Of a DNA stretch of 57,834 bases, positions 41,859-50,867 are shown one piece after another. Each line of letters starts with the position of its first letter. Position 1 is the first letter of the stretch. A program made the translations under genes and the position numbers. The notes under the pieces are model-generated. The model saw only the letters and a program-made list of their open reading frames with translations. It ran no database searches and had not been told where the DNA came from. The stretch comes from Verrucomicrobiaceae bacterium UBA1938 (GTDB taxonomy: Bacteria > Verrucomicrobiota > Verrucomicrobiia > Verrucomicrobiales > Verrucomicrobiaceae), in NCBI GenBank assembly GCA_002336895.1, contig DDFC01000003.1:1-57834 (forward strand), in the 5' to 3' direction.

Positions 41859-43289
41859 ATGTCCCAGATCACCGCCGAGAATTCCAAGCCTGGATCCAAC
41901 GACTGGCAGCTGACGCGGATGCGCCTCGACAAAAACGAGGGCATCCGCACGTCCTTCATCGAGGGGTATTGCTCCAGGCAGTCCGTAAAAGCTGGCGAGA
42001 CGCTGGACATCTTTGTCAGCACCAAACCGGCCTCACGCTTTAAGCTCGAAGTCTTCCGCACGGGCTACTACGGCGGGCGGGGTGCGCGCCTCATGGCAGA
42101 GTACGGCCCCTTTGCTGGCAAGGAACAGATCGTTCCAGAGATCGGCGAGCGGCGGCTGCGTGAGTGCCGCTGGGAAAAGACCACCTCCATCACCATCCCG
42201 CAGGACTGGATCAGCGGTGTGTACCTGGGCAGGCTCACCACGCTGCCTGCTTCGCAGGACGAGCCCTACTGGCAGAGCTACGTCGTCTTCATCGTCAAAG
42301 ACGACCGCAAGGCCGACATTCTCCTGCAATGCAGCGACAACACCTGGCAGGCCTACAATCGCTGGCCCGACACCTTTTCACTCTACGATGACGGCGTGCA
42401 TCCTGGCATGGTCAGCCCTCCGGGCATCGACATCAGTTTCGACCGCCCATATGGCAAATACCGCCAGATCTATGAAAACCCGCAATCCGTGGGCAGCGGC
42501 GAGTGGCTATGTTTTGAGTTTCCCATGGCCTACTGGCTGGAGCAGCACGGCTACGATGTGACCTACTGCTCCAACAGCGACATGATCACTCCTGAGCGCG
42601 GCCTCAAATGCAAGGCCTGGATCAGCGCGGGCCATGATGAATACTGGGACGTGCGCCAGTACCACAGCGCCATGGACATGCGGGATGCAGGGGTGAATCT
42701 CCTCTTTCTTTCCGGCAACTCCGTCTGCTGGGTCAGCCCCTTTCGCGACTCCACAAGCTCTGCACGGAATCGAATCATCACACGTGATGCGCCCTATGCA
42801 GGGCTGGCACGGCAGAAGAAATTTGATGAACTGAAGAAGTTTGAAGGTCACACCACCGGTCCTGATGAGGGGCTTCTCATGGGGGCCATCAATGTGATCC
42901 CCGTGAATGGCGGCGGAGACTGGATCTGTACACAGCCGGAGCACTGGCTCTTTGAAGGCACCGGAATGAAAAAGGGCGAATCCATCCCCGGCATGGTGGG
43001 CTGGGAATACCACGGCGACCCCGCGAAGATCCCAGGGCTGGAAGTCGTCGCAGGCGGCACCGCCTGGCAGAGCGGGGTGAATCCCCAGCAATGGACCGCC
43101 ACGATCTATCCAGGTCCGAAGAACAACTTTGTCTTCAACGCCGCCACCATCTGGTGGGCCCAGGGCCTGAGCAAGCCGCCCGGCCACATGCCGGTCTGGA
43201 GCCACTATTCACGCCCCCACGGTCCCGATGCCCGCGTGCAGCGCATCACGGAGAATCTGCTGAAACGGGCGCTAAGTGTCTCGTTGTAA
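41859..43289 (+). CDS. N,N-dimethylformamidase beta-subunit-like protein
   Basis: A 476-residue protein from the ATG at 41859; a TTG at 41823 overlapping the SDR stop is the alternative. It matches the C-terminal region of N,N-dimethylformamidase large subunits. A beta-rich N-terminal part has ENSKPGSNDWQLTR, EGYCSRQSVKAGE and FRTGYYGGRGARLM. The second part, from about residue 220, contains the conserved SAGHDEYWD (near 258), SGNSVCWVSPF and a C-terminal segment that includes VFNAATIWWAQGLS. No signal peptide is seen. Characterised members are large amidases, but this shorter form is widespread without known substrate. Organisation with an SDR suggests a joint pathway. Confidence 0.85.
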   Translation: MSQITAENSKPGSNDWQLTRMRLDKNEGIRTSFIEGYCSRQSVKAGETLDIFVSTKPASRFKLEVFRTGYYGGRGARLMAEYGPFAGKEQIVPEIGERRLRECRWEKTTSITIPQDWISGVYLGRLTTLPASQDEPYWQSYVVFIVKDDRKADILLQCSDNTWQAYNRWPDTFSLYDDGVHPGMVSPPGIDISFDRPYGKYRQIYENPQSVGSGEWLCFEFPMAYWLEQHGYDVTYCSNSDMITPERGLKCKAWISAGHDEYWDVRQYHSAMDMRDAGVNLLFLSGNSVCWVSPFRDSTSSARNRIITRDAPYAGLARQKKFDELKKFEGHTTGPDEGLLMGAINVIPVNGGGDWICTQPEHWLFEGTGMKKGESIPGMVGWEYHGDPAKIPGLEVVAGGTAWQSGVNPQQWTATIYPGPKNNFVFNAATIWWAQGLSKPPGHMPVWSHYSRPHGPDARVQRITENLLKRALSVSL

Positions 43290-43310
43290 AGGTCAGTTGC
43301 ATGTCAGATT

Positions 43311-43349
43311 GGGGGGGGGGCTTGCCTCCAAGCATGTGCCTGGAGGCAA
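43311..43349. promoter_or_regulatory. G10 tract followed by a 9-bp hairpin between convergent genes
   Basis: Ten consecutive G residues (43311-43320) are followed at once by an inverted repeat TTGCCTCCA-N10-TGGAGGCAA (43322-43349). It lies between the converging dimethylformamidase-like and PQQ genes. No T-tract follows on either strand, so a plain intrinsic terminator is uncertain, but the location suggests it blocks read-through. Confidence 0.5.
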
Positions 43350-43388
43350 AGTGTGCTCGGCTTGCGGCTGACTGTGCGTTAACCGACT

Positions 43389-44681
43389 TCAAGGCACCGG
43401 CTGGCCCTTGGCACCGATGCAATACAGCGAATTGGCGGTGCGGACGAAGAGGCGCTTGTCGCCGATGGCGGGGACGGAGTTGACGGGGGAGTCGAGTTTG
43501 CTGGCGGCGAGTTTTTCAAACTTGGGGCCGGCTTTGATCACGATGAGGTCGCCCTGCTGGCTGGCGCAGAAGATTTTGCCGTCGCCCGCCACGGGGCTGC
43601 TGAAGAACTTGGCGCTGCCCTGGCTGCCTTCCAGGCGCTCCTCATAGATGACTGTGCCGGTCTTGAACTCCACGCAGCGCATGATGCCGCCATCTCCCAA
43701 GAGGTACATGTGCTCGCCGATGACCAGCGGGGAGGGGACGTAGGGAAGGCCTTTGGGGATGTCAAAGGGGACGGCCTTGGGCTTGCCGCTCTTGAGATCC
43801 AGCGCGGCGATCTCTTTGACACCGCCGCCGGTGCCAAAGGTGCAGAAGTAGAAGTCGTCGCTCAGCACGCCGGAGCCGAGGCTGCGCTGCTTGTAGCCGG
43901 GATTGTGCTGCCAGTTGATCTTGCCTGTTTTGAGGTTGATGCCCATCACGCCGCTGCCGTTGTTGGCGCAGATCAGCTCCTTGGCGCCGCCTTTGAGATC
44001 ATGCACCACAGGGGTGGAGAAAGTATTGAGGCAGTTGGGCATGTCCAGCTTCCAGACCTGCTTGCCGGTCTTGGCGTCGAGGGCGACGATGCAGCTTTTC
44101 CATTTCTGCTGCTCGGGATCTTCGGTGTACACCTTGCCGTCGCGCTGCCAGTCAAACTCGCTGCGCACGATCATGAGGCCGTCCACCACGATGGGGGAGA
44201 TGCCGGTGCCATGCTCATGGATGTAGTCGGCCACGTGGTCATTCCGCCACACCAGCTTGCCAGTGTGGTCCAGCGCCAGGGCCTGAATGTTGGTGCCGCT
44301 GCTCCAGTTGATGTAGATGCGCTCGGCGTCCACAAAGGCGGAGCTGCTGGCAAAGGTGTTGTAGGTCTTGTGCAGCGCGTGTGGCACGAATTCTTCCTCG
44401 TGCTTCCAGAGCTCCTTGCCGTCCTTGATGGAGAAGGCGATCACGGCACGCTTGGTGGCGGCGGTTTCTGCGGTGAGGATGACCATGTCCTGCCAGATGA
44501 CCGGAGAGGACCAGCCTTTGCCTGCGGGCACTTTCCACAGCGTGGTGCTGTCATCCACCACGGCTGGGAGGCCGGTGGTCTCTGCGACGCCGCTGCCATT
44601 GGGACCGCGAAAGCGCGACCAATCGGGGGCGGAGAAGGCGGTGACAGAAAGCAGCGTGACAAAGGCGAGAGTGAGTTTCAT
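43389..44681 (-). CDS. Secreted PQQ-type beta-propeller protein
   Basis: A 430-residue protein with a signal peptide (KLTLAFVTLLSVTAFSA) followed by APDWSRFRGPNGSGVAE, the usual start of verrucomicrobial and planctomycete propeller proteins. Repeats end in GxLVW- or GKxxWK-type turns, for example ALDHTGKLVW, VALDAKTGKQVWK and INLKTGKINWQ, giving an eight-blade layout by length. It resembles BamB and quinoprotein dehydrogenase domains, but no cytochrome domain or clear quinone-binding residue set is seen. It is exported to the periplasm or cell surface. The role is unknown. Confidence 0.88.
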   Translation of the reverse strand: MKLTLAFVTLLSVTAFSAPDWSRFRGPNGSGVAETTGLPAVVDDSTTLWKVPAGKGWSSPVIWQDMVILTAETAATKRAVIAFSIKDGKELWKHEEEFVPHALHKTYNTFASSSAFVDAERIYINWSSGTNIQALALDHTGKLVWRNDHVADYIHEHGTGISPIVVDGLMIVRSEFDWQRDGKVYTEDPEQQKWKSCIVALDAKTGKQVWKLDMPNCLNTFSTPVVHDLKGGAKELICANNGSGVMGINLKTGKINWQHNPGYKQRSLGSGVLSDDFYFCTFGTGGGVKEIAALDLKSGKPKAVPFDIPKGLPYVPSPLVIGEHMYLLGDGGIMRCVEFKTGTVIYEERLEGSQGSAKFFSSPVAGDGKIFCASQQGDLIVIKAGPKFEKLAASKLDSPVNSVPAIGDKRLFVRTANSLYCIGAKGQPVP

Positions 44682-44760
44682 GCGGGCGAGTAAAACGCAG
44701 GTGGTGAACGAAAAATTGCCCGCACTATGCAGGCCGGGTGGGAGAAATAGACTCTCCCTC

Positions 44761-46002
44761 TCAGGCAGCGGTCTCTGCGGCTGCCGCAGGCGGCGGCAGT
44801 GAAGTGATCGGGGACTCGATGGCTGGGGCCGCTGGTGGTGGAAGGGTGAAGGCAGGTGCCACTGGTTCGGCTGCGGGCGTCAGAGCTGGGGCCTCCACGG
44901 TTGGAGATTCGGTCGCCACCGGTTCCGGTTTGGCCGGTTCGACTGCGGGTGCTGGGGCATCAGGTTCAGGAGTTGCTTCCGCCATGGGGGCAGGGGCTGG
45001 AGGCTCTGTCGCTGTGGGAGTCTCCACCGCAGGCACTGCGGACGCGGGAGTGGCGGCGCGAGCGGCCTCCTGGGCTTCGCTGAGGCGGTATTCCAGTTCA
45101 GCGATTTTGTAGCCGTCTTCGCGGGCTCGTTTGCGGGCTTCAGCTTCAGACTGGGCCAGTTTTTCCTCCAGTTCGCGCAGCTTTTTGTCGCTGGCTCCTG
45201 CGGGCGTGCCCGGAGCTGGGGCAGTGGCCATGCCCATGGCATTCATGAATTCCTTCTGCACCATTTCCACGCGTGCTTCAGCTGCTTTCAGGGCGCGCTG
45301 CAAGTTGGCCACCTTGGCCTCGGCCTGCTGGGTGGCCTCGCGGGCCTTGGCCAGCTCTGCCTCCGCGCCGCCGGCTGCGGTGTAGGCTGCCTGCTCGTCG
45401 CGGATCTTTTTCAGTTCCACCATGCTCTGCTGCATCTCCGCCTTGTGCTTCAGGGTCATCTCCTGGGCGTCGATCATGCGTTTTTCAAAATCCGCCGCAC
45501 GCGCATTGGTGGCGGCGATGGCCTGCTCCTGAGCCAGCACGCGGCCCTGCTCGGCGGCCAAGGCGGTCTCCAGATCCTTGATGCGGCTTTGTGTGGGCGG
45601 CAGCTGTGCGGCTATCTCCCGCGTGGCGGCCAGCTCTGTCTCCAGGCGGGCGATCTGCTGGGAGGCGTCGTTGGAGCGGCGCTCGGCCACCTCCCGGTGA
45701 GTGTTGAAGCGCTGCTGCAGGTCGGCCAGGCTGGCGGCTGCGGTTGCACTGGCCTTGGCGTGTTCCGCTGCCTGGGCTGCGGCACGGGTCTGCTCGGCCT
45801 GCAGTGTGGCCTCAGAGTCGGTGCGCAGTTTCTGAAGTGCGGCGGCGGCTTCACCCTCCTGTCGCTTCAGTTTGCTGTGCATGACCAGCCAGAGAATCAG
45901 GGGGGGCAGGAGGATGGCTGCGGCCACGGCGGCGATGATTTCCGGCGAGATGGGGGCGGTCGCGGCCAGCGTGGCATGGGCAGACGATATTCCTGCAAAC
46001 AT
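44761..46002 (-). CDS. Membrane-anchored coiled-coil protein with an Ala/Pro-rich tail
   Basis: A 413-residue protein from the ATG at 46002. One TM helix lies at about 22-42 (IIAAVAAAILLPPLILWLVM). It is followed by a long Ala/Glu/Gln-rich heptad region from about 45 to 320 (rich in KLRELEEKLAQSEAEARK-like stretches) and a Pro/Ala/Glu-rich tail from about 330 (PAPAPMAEATPEPDAPAPA). The frame continues upstream past 46002 for a long way, but this is the antisense of serA and lacks any protein character. It diverges from serA, with 105 bp between starts. No family recognised; the tail is TonB-like in composition only. Confidence 0.82.
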   Translation of the reverse strand: MFAGISSAHATLAATAPISPEIIAAVAAAILLPPLILWLVMHSKLKRQEGEAAAALQKLRTDSEATLQAEQTRAAAQAAEHAKASATAAASLADLQQRFNTHREVAERRSNDASQQIARLETELAATREIAAQLPPTQSRIKDLETALAAEQGRVLAQEQAIAATNARAADFEKRMIDAQEMTLKHKAEMQQSMVELKKIRDEQAAYTAAGGAEAELAKAREATQQAEAKVANLQRALKAAEARVEMVQKEFMNAMGMATAPAPGTPAGASDKKLRELEEKLAQSEAEARKRAREDGYKIAELEYRLSEAQEAARAATPASAVPAVETPTATEPPAPAPMAEATPEPDAPAPAVEPAKPEPVATESPTVEAPALTPAAEPVAPAFTLPPPAAPAIESPITSLPPPAAAAETAA

Positions 46003-46107
46003 ACCTCTTATATGCACACGGCCCCCGTGTTCTGTCCAGCACGCATTGCTCCTTGTGTGACGGGCAAAGGTGGCTACTCTGCGCGCCCTTCCCCCCCAAC
46101 CCATCCC

Positions 46108-47715
46108 ATGTCCAAGTTCAACATCCTCATCGCCGGCAATAACGACCCCATTTCGAGCAAGGGTATCGACCTGCTCAAAGCGGAGCCGTCTTTCTCCGTC
46201 GAGGTGAACATGAATCTCAAGGCCGAGGAAGCGATGATCGAGGCCTCCCGCAACGCCCACGCCATCATCGTCCGCAGCGGTGCCAAGGTGACCGCCAAGG
46301 TGATCGAAGCCGCCCCCAACCTCAAAGTGGTGGGCCGTGCCGGTGTAGGCGTGGACAACATCGACGTGCCTGTGGCCTCCAAGCGCGGCGTGGTGGTGAT
46401 GAACACCCCCGGGGGCAACACCATCTCCACCGCAGAGCAGGCCTTCACCCTCATGATGGCCCTCTCCCGCAAGACCCCCCAGGCGCACGCCACCATTGTC
46501 GGCGGCAAGTGGGACCGTGCCAAGTTCAAGGGCACTGAAGTCTATGGCAAAACCCTCGTCGTGCTCGGCATGGGCCGCATCGGTGCGGAGTTTGCCAAGC
46601 GCGCCCAGGCCTTTGGCATGAGCGTGGTGGCCTATGACCCCTATCTCTCCAAGAACCGTGCGGAAAGCCTGGGGGTGACGCTCTGCGAAGATCTCGACGC
46701 CGCCATCGTGCAGGCTGACTACATCACCATGCACATGCCGCTGACGGCCGAGACGAAGCACATGATCAATGCCAAGCGCCTCGCCACGCTGAAGAAGAGC
46801 TGCCGCATCATCAACTGCGCCCGTGGCGGTCTCATCGACGACGCCGCACTGGCTCAGGCCCTCACGGATGGTACCATCGCCGGTGCTGCGCTGGACGTCT
46901 TTGAAGCGGAACCCCCGCCCGCCGACTACCCTCTCCTCAGCGCCCCCAACACCGTCTTCACCCCGCACCTGGGTGCCTCCACCGAGGAAGCCCAGGAAAA
47001 TGTGGGCATCGAGATCGCCGAAGTCATCAAGGCGCACCTGCTGCAGGGCACCGTGGTCAATGCGGTGAACATGCCGAATGTGGACCCCAAGGTGCTGTCC
47101 GAGATCGGTCCCTTCCTTAAGTTTGGCGAGCTTCTTGGCCGCCTTGTCTCCCAGTTTGCCCCGGCGCGTGCCAATGTGGTCCGCATCAACTACAGCGGCA
47201 AGGTCGGCAGTGGCGACACCACCCTCATCTCCCGCGCTGTGCTCAAGGGCTTCCTCGAGCGCGCCGTGGGTGCCGAGCAGGTGAACTATATCAATGCCAA
47301 CGGCGTGGCTGAAAACCTGGGGCTGCGCTTCACCGAAAGCCGCCTCACTGAGCCGAGCGAGTTCACCGACCTCATCGAAGTGATCGCCCGCAATGACACA
47401 GAGACGGCCAGCATTGCCGGCACCTTCTTCGCTGGCGAGCCGCGCATTGTGCGTGTGAACAGCCACCGCATCGAGGCCCGCCCGCAGGGTACGCTGCTCT
47501 TCATCGAGAACATCGACCGCCCCGGCATGATCGCCTCCTACAGCGCCACACTGGGCAAGAACCAGGTGAACATCGCCGACATGAGCCTCAGCCGCGACAA
47601 GGAGTCTGGCAAGGCGCTGACCCTCCTCACGCTCGACTCGAGCCCGAGCGAGGAAGTCATCGCTGAACTGGAAAAGATCCAGGGCATCAGCAAGGTGTAC
47701 TGCGTGGAGGTCTAG
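46108..47715 (+). CDS. serA: D-3-phosphoglycerate dehydrogenase
   Basis: A 535-residue enzyme of the long, type I SerA form, starting MSKFNILIAGNND at the ATG at 46108. It oxidises 3-phosphoglycerate to 3-phosphohydroxypyruvate, the first step of serine synthesis. The NAD domain has GMGRIGAEFAKR; the catalytic residues are in NCARGGLID (Arg), the Glu in VFEAEPP context and PHLGAST (His). A C-terminal substrate-binding intervening domain and an ACT regulatory domain (about 460-535; ENIDRPGMIASYSATLG) follow, suggesting serine feedback. A long in-frame extension upstream is spurious. A strong terminator follows. Confidence 0.96.
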   Translation: MSKFNILIAGNNDPISSKGIDLLKAEPSFSVEVNMNLKAEEAMIEASRNAHAIIVRSGAKVTAKVIEAAPNLKVVGRAGVGVDNIDVPVASKRGVVVMNTPGGNTISTAEQAFTLMMALSRKTPQAHATIVGGKWDRAKFKGTEVYGKTLVVLGMGRIGAEFAKRAQAFGMSVVAYDPYLSKNRAESLGVTLCEDLDAAIVQADYITMHMPLTAETKHMINAKRLATLKKSCRIINCARGGLIDDAALAQALTDGTIAGAALDVFEAEPPPADYPLLSAPNTVFTPHLGASTEEAQENVGIEIAEVIKAHLLQGTVVNAVNMPNVDPKVLSEIGPFLKFGELLGRLVSQFAPARANVVRINYSGKVGSGDTTLISRAVLKGFLERAVGAEQVNYINANGVAENLGLRFTESRLTEPSEFTDLIEVIARNDTETASIAGTFFAGEPRIVRVNSHRIEARPQGTLLFIENIDRPGMIASYSATLGKNQVNIADMSLSRDKESGKALTLLTLDSSPSEEVIAELEKIQGISKVYCVEV

Positions 47716-47750
47716 TCCGCAGTCTCAGACCTTTCTGTATAACATCTATG

Positions 47751-47781
47751 ACAAGGGGCCCCGGCGGGCCCCTTGTTTTTT
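47751..47781 (+). terminator. Intrinsic terminator after serA
   Basis: An 11-bp GC-rich stem (ACAAGGGGCCC with GGGCCCCTTGT) closes a 4-base loop and leads into six T residues, 35 bp after the serA stop. It serves the plus strand; no matching A-run precedes it, so it is not bidirectional. Confidence 0.93.
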
Positions 47782-47792
47782 GCAAAAGAGGT

Positions 47793-49817
47793 CTATTCAG
47801 TCAGCCATTTCACCGCATTGACTTTCGGGTCATTGCCTTCGCCTTTCACCCATTTCGGCTGGGTCGTGTGAAGTGAGAGCATTCCGGGCAGGTCCTGGTA
47901 TTTGGCACCACCGGGCAGAAACATCGGGTCGCGGTAGTCGAGCAGTTTGCCGAAGCGGAAACCGTGGGTATCGAAGGCGGCGCGGTCGAGGGCTTCTCCT
48001 GCCAGGGCGCGTGCGGCCACGGCGATGGGGCCTGTCTGCTCTCCAAAGGCGGCGAGGTAAACCGTCTTCGGGCTCGGGTGGGTGCCCACTTTGGTGTTGC
48101 GCAGGAAGGTGGTCAGGGTCAGCACATCATGAACGCGCTGGGCATAGAGTGCGTTGTTGTAGCCATAGGTGTAGCCGGCAAACTCACGCGGATTGGCCAC
48201 GACGCGGTTCTGTTTCCCTTCGGCATTTCCTTGGAAGAGCAGATCTGCTCCCAGCACTGCTGCGCCGCCTGCCACGAGGGCCTTCACTTCCTTGTTATCG
48301 GCGATGCCGGACTTGCCTGCATCATCCAACCAGATCACCACACGGCCGTTCCACTGTTTGGGATAGAGCCAGGACACGGCCAGCTCTTCCTGGTAGGTCT
48401 TGTTGGTCAGCATGCCGCTCATGGCCAGGTGATCGCCCTGGTCCTGCTTGTCCTTCAGTGTCCACTCCACTTCGCCCGCCTTGTCATAGCTGCGGCCGAT
48501 GATGCTTTCCACCCCCTGCTGCAGCACCTTGGGGTCAGCCTTGCTCAGCTGCTTCTCAGCGTCGCTAGTGAGATAAGCCAGCAGCTTGCGCTCAAATTCG
48601 GGATCGCCAGCCTTGGGGGCTGGGTGCTTGTCATCCCATACCGTGAGCTGTTCACGTGTGAGCGGTTCGTAGTCGGTCTCGATCACGGGGGATGGGAATC
48701 CCAGCTTGAAATGCTTGTTGAGGAAGGTGTAAAACGCAGAGCGTGTGACGGCATTATAGTTGTGGGGAAAGTGTTCGCCGCGAAGAAGGAAGACATTATC
48801 CTTGGCACCGTAGGTGGCATAGAGCTTCTGAAGGTCAGGGAAGCCCTTGGTGGCCATCTCCTTCGTCCAGTCATTGGCCGTGTTCATGCCTTGCGGCTTG
48901 GGGGCAAAGAGGCCGGCAAATTCCACATTGCCGGTGCCGATGCGCAGCAGGGAGGTGTTTTCGCAGGTGCAGCCGCCCTGCATGGCCGTGCTGACCATCA
49001 CGCAGGGGAAGGAGAGCTTGATGCGGTCATCGATGGCTGCCAGCAGCATCGTCTGCGTGCCGCCGCCGCTCGCTCCGGTGATGGCGGTGCGCTCCGGATC
49101 CACCTCGGGCAGAGAGAGCAGGAAGTCCAGGCCGCGCACAGCGTTCCAGGTCTGCAGGCCCATGATGGACTGCAGGTGCGCCTCAGCCTGCGGGCTGAAA
49201 AGGCCCCAGTTTTCCGTGGTGTTCATCTCAGGGCGCTGCTTGGCAAAGGTGTGCACGATTTCACGCGGGATCTGCACGGAGTCCGAATCGCTGAGCATGT
49301 CCCACTGCCAGACCACGCAGCCCATGCGCGCCAGCTGGACGCAAAGAGATTGGAAGATGCTCCTGCCGCCCCGCTCGAAGCGTTCGCCTCCTGTGGCGAT
49401 CTCCGCACGCAGTTTGTCGGGTTCGGTCAGGGAAAGACGTGCATCCTTCCAGTGTCCATGGGCAAACATCACGCCGGGCACCTTGCCCTTGATGTTGGTG
49501 GGCTTCCACAGACTGCCGGTGACGTAGAACCCCGGAGCGCTCTCAAAATACACCTTCTCCACGGTAAAGCCGTCCCCCTCCAGCTTGCCATGCACCACGG
49601 CATTCAGCGGCGTTTTGGTGGGCATGGGCCACAGCCCCTCCGCCACCAGGATCTGGCGGCGCACCACCTCCCGGCGTGTTTCCCACTCGCTCAGAGAAGA
49701 GGGGGGGCTGAAGGGGAAGTAGCCGTTGAGATCCTTGGGCGGTTGCTGGCGGATGTCCTCGGCCGGAGCGATGGAGGTGCAGACAAGGGCGGCAAGGAGA
49801 AACAGGTGGGCTTTCAT
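47793..49817 (-). CDS. Large secreted alpha/beta hydrolase (acetyl-xylan esterase / prolyl oligopeptidase-like)
   Basis: A 674-residue protein from the ATG at 49817, with a signal peptide (KAHLFLLAALVCTSIAPA). The catalytic core spans about 90-380: VMFAHGHWKDARL is the oxyanion-side strand, and GASGGG near Ser250 is the nucleophile elbow. AHGHWKD and a late His (RGEHFPHNY) fit the triad. A second half (about 390-674) is a weaker, hydrolase-like repeat (WLDDAGKSGI, AAFGEQTG) that seems to lack a nucleophile elbow. It is exported and probably acts on an ester or amide in polymers; the substrate is unknown. The end is 11 bp from the serA terminator. Confidence 0.83.
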   Translation of the reverse strand: MKAHLFLLAALVCTSIAPAEDIRQQPPKDLNGYFPFSPPSSLSEWETRREVVRRQILVAEGLWPMPTKTPLNAVVHGKLEGDGFTVEKVYFESAPGFYVTGSLWKPTNIKGKVPGVMFAHGHWKDARLSLTEPDKLRAEIATGGERFERGGRSIFQSLCVQLARMGCVVWQWDMLSDSDSVQIPREIVHTFAKQRPEMNTTENWGLFSPQAEAHLQSIMGLQTWNAVRGLDFLLSLPEVDPERTAITGASGGGTQTMLLAAIDDRIKLSFPCVMVSTAMQGGCTCENTSLLRIGTGNVEFAGLFAPKPQGMNTANDWTKEMATKGFPDLQKLYATYGAKDNVFLLRGEHFPHNYNAVTRSAFYTFLNKHFKLGFPSPVIETDYEPLTREQLTVWDDKHPAPKAGDPEFERKLLAYLTSDAEKQLSKADPKVLQQGVESIIGRSYDKAGEVEWTLKDKQDQGDHLAMSGMLTNKTYQEELAVSWLYPKQWNGRVVIWLDDAGKSGIADNKEVKALVAGGAAVLGADLLFQGNAEGKQNRVVANPREFAGYTYGYNNALYAQRVHDVLTLTTFLRNTKVGTHPSPKTVYLAAFGEQTGPIAVAARALAGEALDRAAFDTHGFRFGKLLDYRDPMFLPGGAKYQDLPGMLSLHTTQPKWVKGEGNDPKVNAVKWLTE

Positions 49818-49984
49818 GAGAGAGAAAAGAGCTGCATTCAAACGCAACGAAACGGCCAAGTTCATCAGATAGGGGAATGGAAACCCGGTGCGTTGTTGCG
49901 GCAAGGCGGTCATCTCACCCGTGGTGAGGCCGCATCTGACGCTGCAGCGGGCAGACGTTGATGGCCCCAGGTCCGACTTTGCTG

Positions 49985-50764
49985 TCAGGCCAGCCGCAGG
50001 GAATAACGTTCACCTCGACGGCCAAGCTTCACGGGAGCACCGTAGATATGGCTGAGTTTCTCACTCTTCAGCACCTCATGCTTGGCGCCTGCCGCATGCA
50101 CCTGGCCGTCTTTCAGCAGCAGGCAGTGGGTGATGCTGGGCAGGATTTCCTCCACATGATGTGTGACCATCACTAGGGAAGGGGAATGGGGCTGCATCGC
50201 CAGGGACTGCATCCACTGCAGGTAGTGCTCCCGTGCCACGGGGTCCAGCCCGGCGCAGGGCTCGTCCAAGATGAGCACCTGAAATCTGGCCATCAGAGCG
50301 CGGCAGATGAGCACCTTTTGCTTTTCCCCCTGGGATAGAGGGCCCCAGAAGGCATCCCTCAGGTAGCTGCAGCCCACCTGCTGCAGGAGGCTGGCGGCCT
50401 CACGGCGCACGGCGGGCGGCGGCAGTTCGATGAGGTTCAGCTTGGCCTCGCGTCCGCTGGCGATCACATCCAGCACCGGCTCGCTGCTCTCCAGGTAGGT
50501 GGTGAGGGTGTTGGTCACCAGGCCCACGCGTCGGCGCACTTCGCGCCAGTCGTCGTCGCCAAAGATGCTCTCGCCGATCTGCAGGCTGCCGCTGGTGGCG
50601 CTGTCGTAGCCGGTGATGAGGTTGATGAGAGAGGTCTTGCCGCAGCCGTTTGGACCCAGGATGCACCAGTGCTGGCCAGGATCCACCCTCCAGGTGATGC
50701 CTTTCAAAATGGGGCGGCCGCGGCGGAAGGTGAGATCTTTGACTTCGAGAACAGGGGTGGTCAT
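49985..50764 (-). CDS. ABC transporter ATP-binding protein (no permease nearby)
   Basis: A 259-residue ABC ATPase: Walker A GPNGCGKT (37-44), the Q-loop region near LVTNTL, a signature LSQGEKQK (143-150), Walker B LILDEP (164-169) and the switch His in THHVEE. The closest look is to ModF/YbbA-like single-domain ATPases. No permease or solute-binding gene is adjacent, so its partners lie elsewhere or it works outside transport. Its start is 335 bp from the divergent TPR gene, with an inverted repeat in the gap. Confidence 0.9.
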   Translation of the reverse strand: MTTPVLEVKDLTFRRGRPILKGITWRVDPGQHWCILGPNGCGKTSLINLITGYDSATSGSLQIGESIFGDDDWREVRRRVGLVTNTLTTYLESSEPVLDVIASGREAKLNLIELPPPAVRREAASLLQQVGCSYLRDAFWGPLSQGEKQKVLICRALMARFQVLILDEPCAGLDPVAREHYLQWMQSLAMQPHSPSLVMVTHHVEEILPSITHCLLLKDGQVHAAGAKHEVLKSEKLSHIYGAPVKLGRRGERYSLRLA

Positions 50765-50867
50765 GTTTGCTCTGATGGTTGAAGCATGAATGTGGAAAGT
50801 CGAGCGGACTTGGGGGTTGCTAGATTTTTGACGTTAAAGATTTGCGGTGGTTTGCGTAGCAGTTCAT

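Noticed and set aside
46003..47466. Upstream continuation of the minus-strand coiled-coil gene to 47466
   Set aside because: It runs antisense through serA; the ATG at 46002 gives a normal TM-anchored start.
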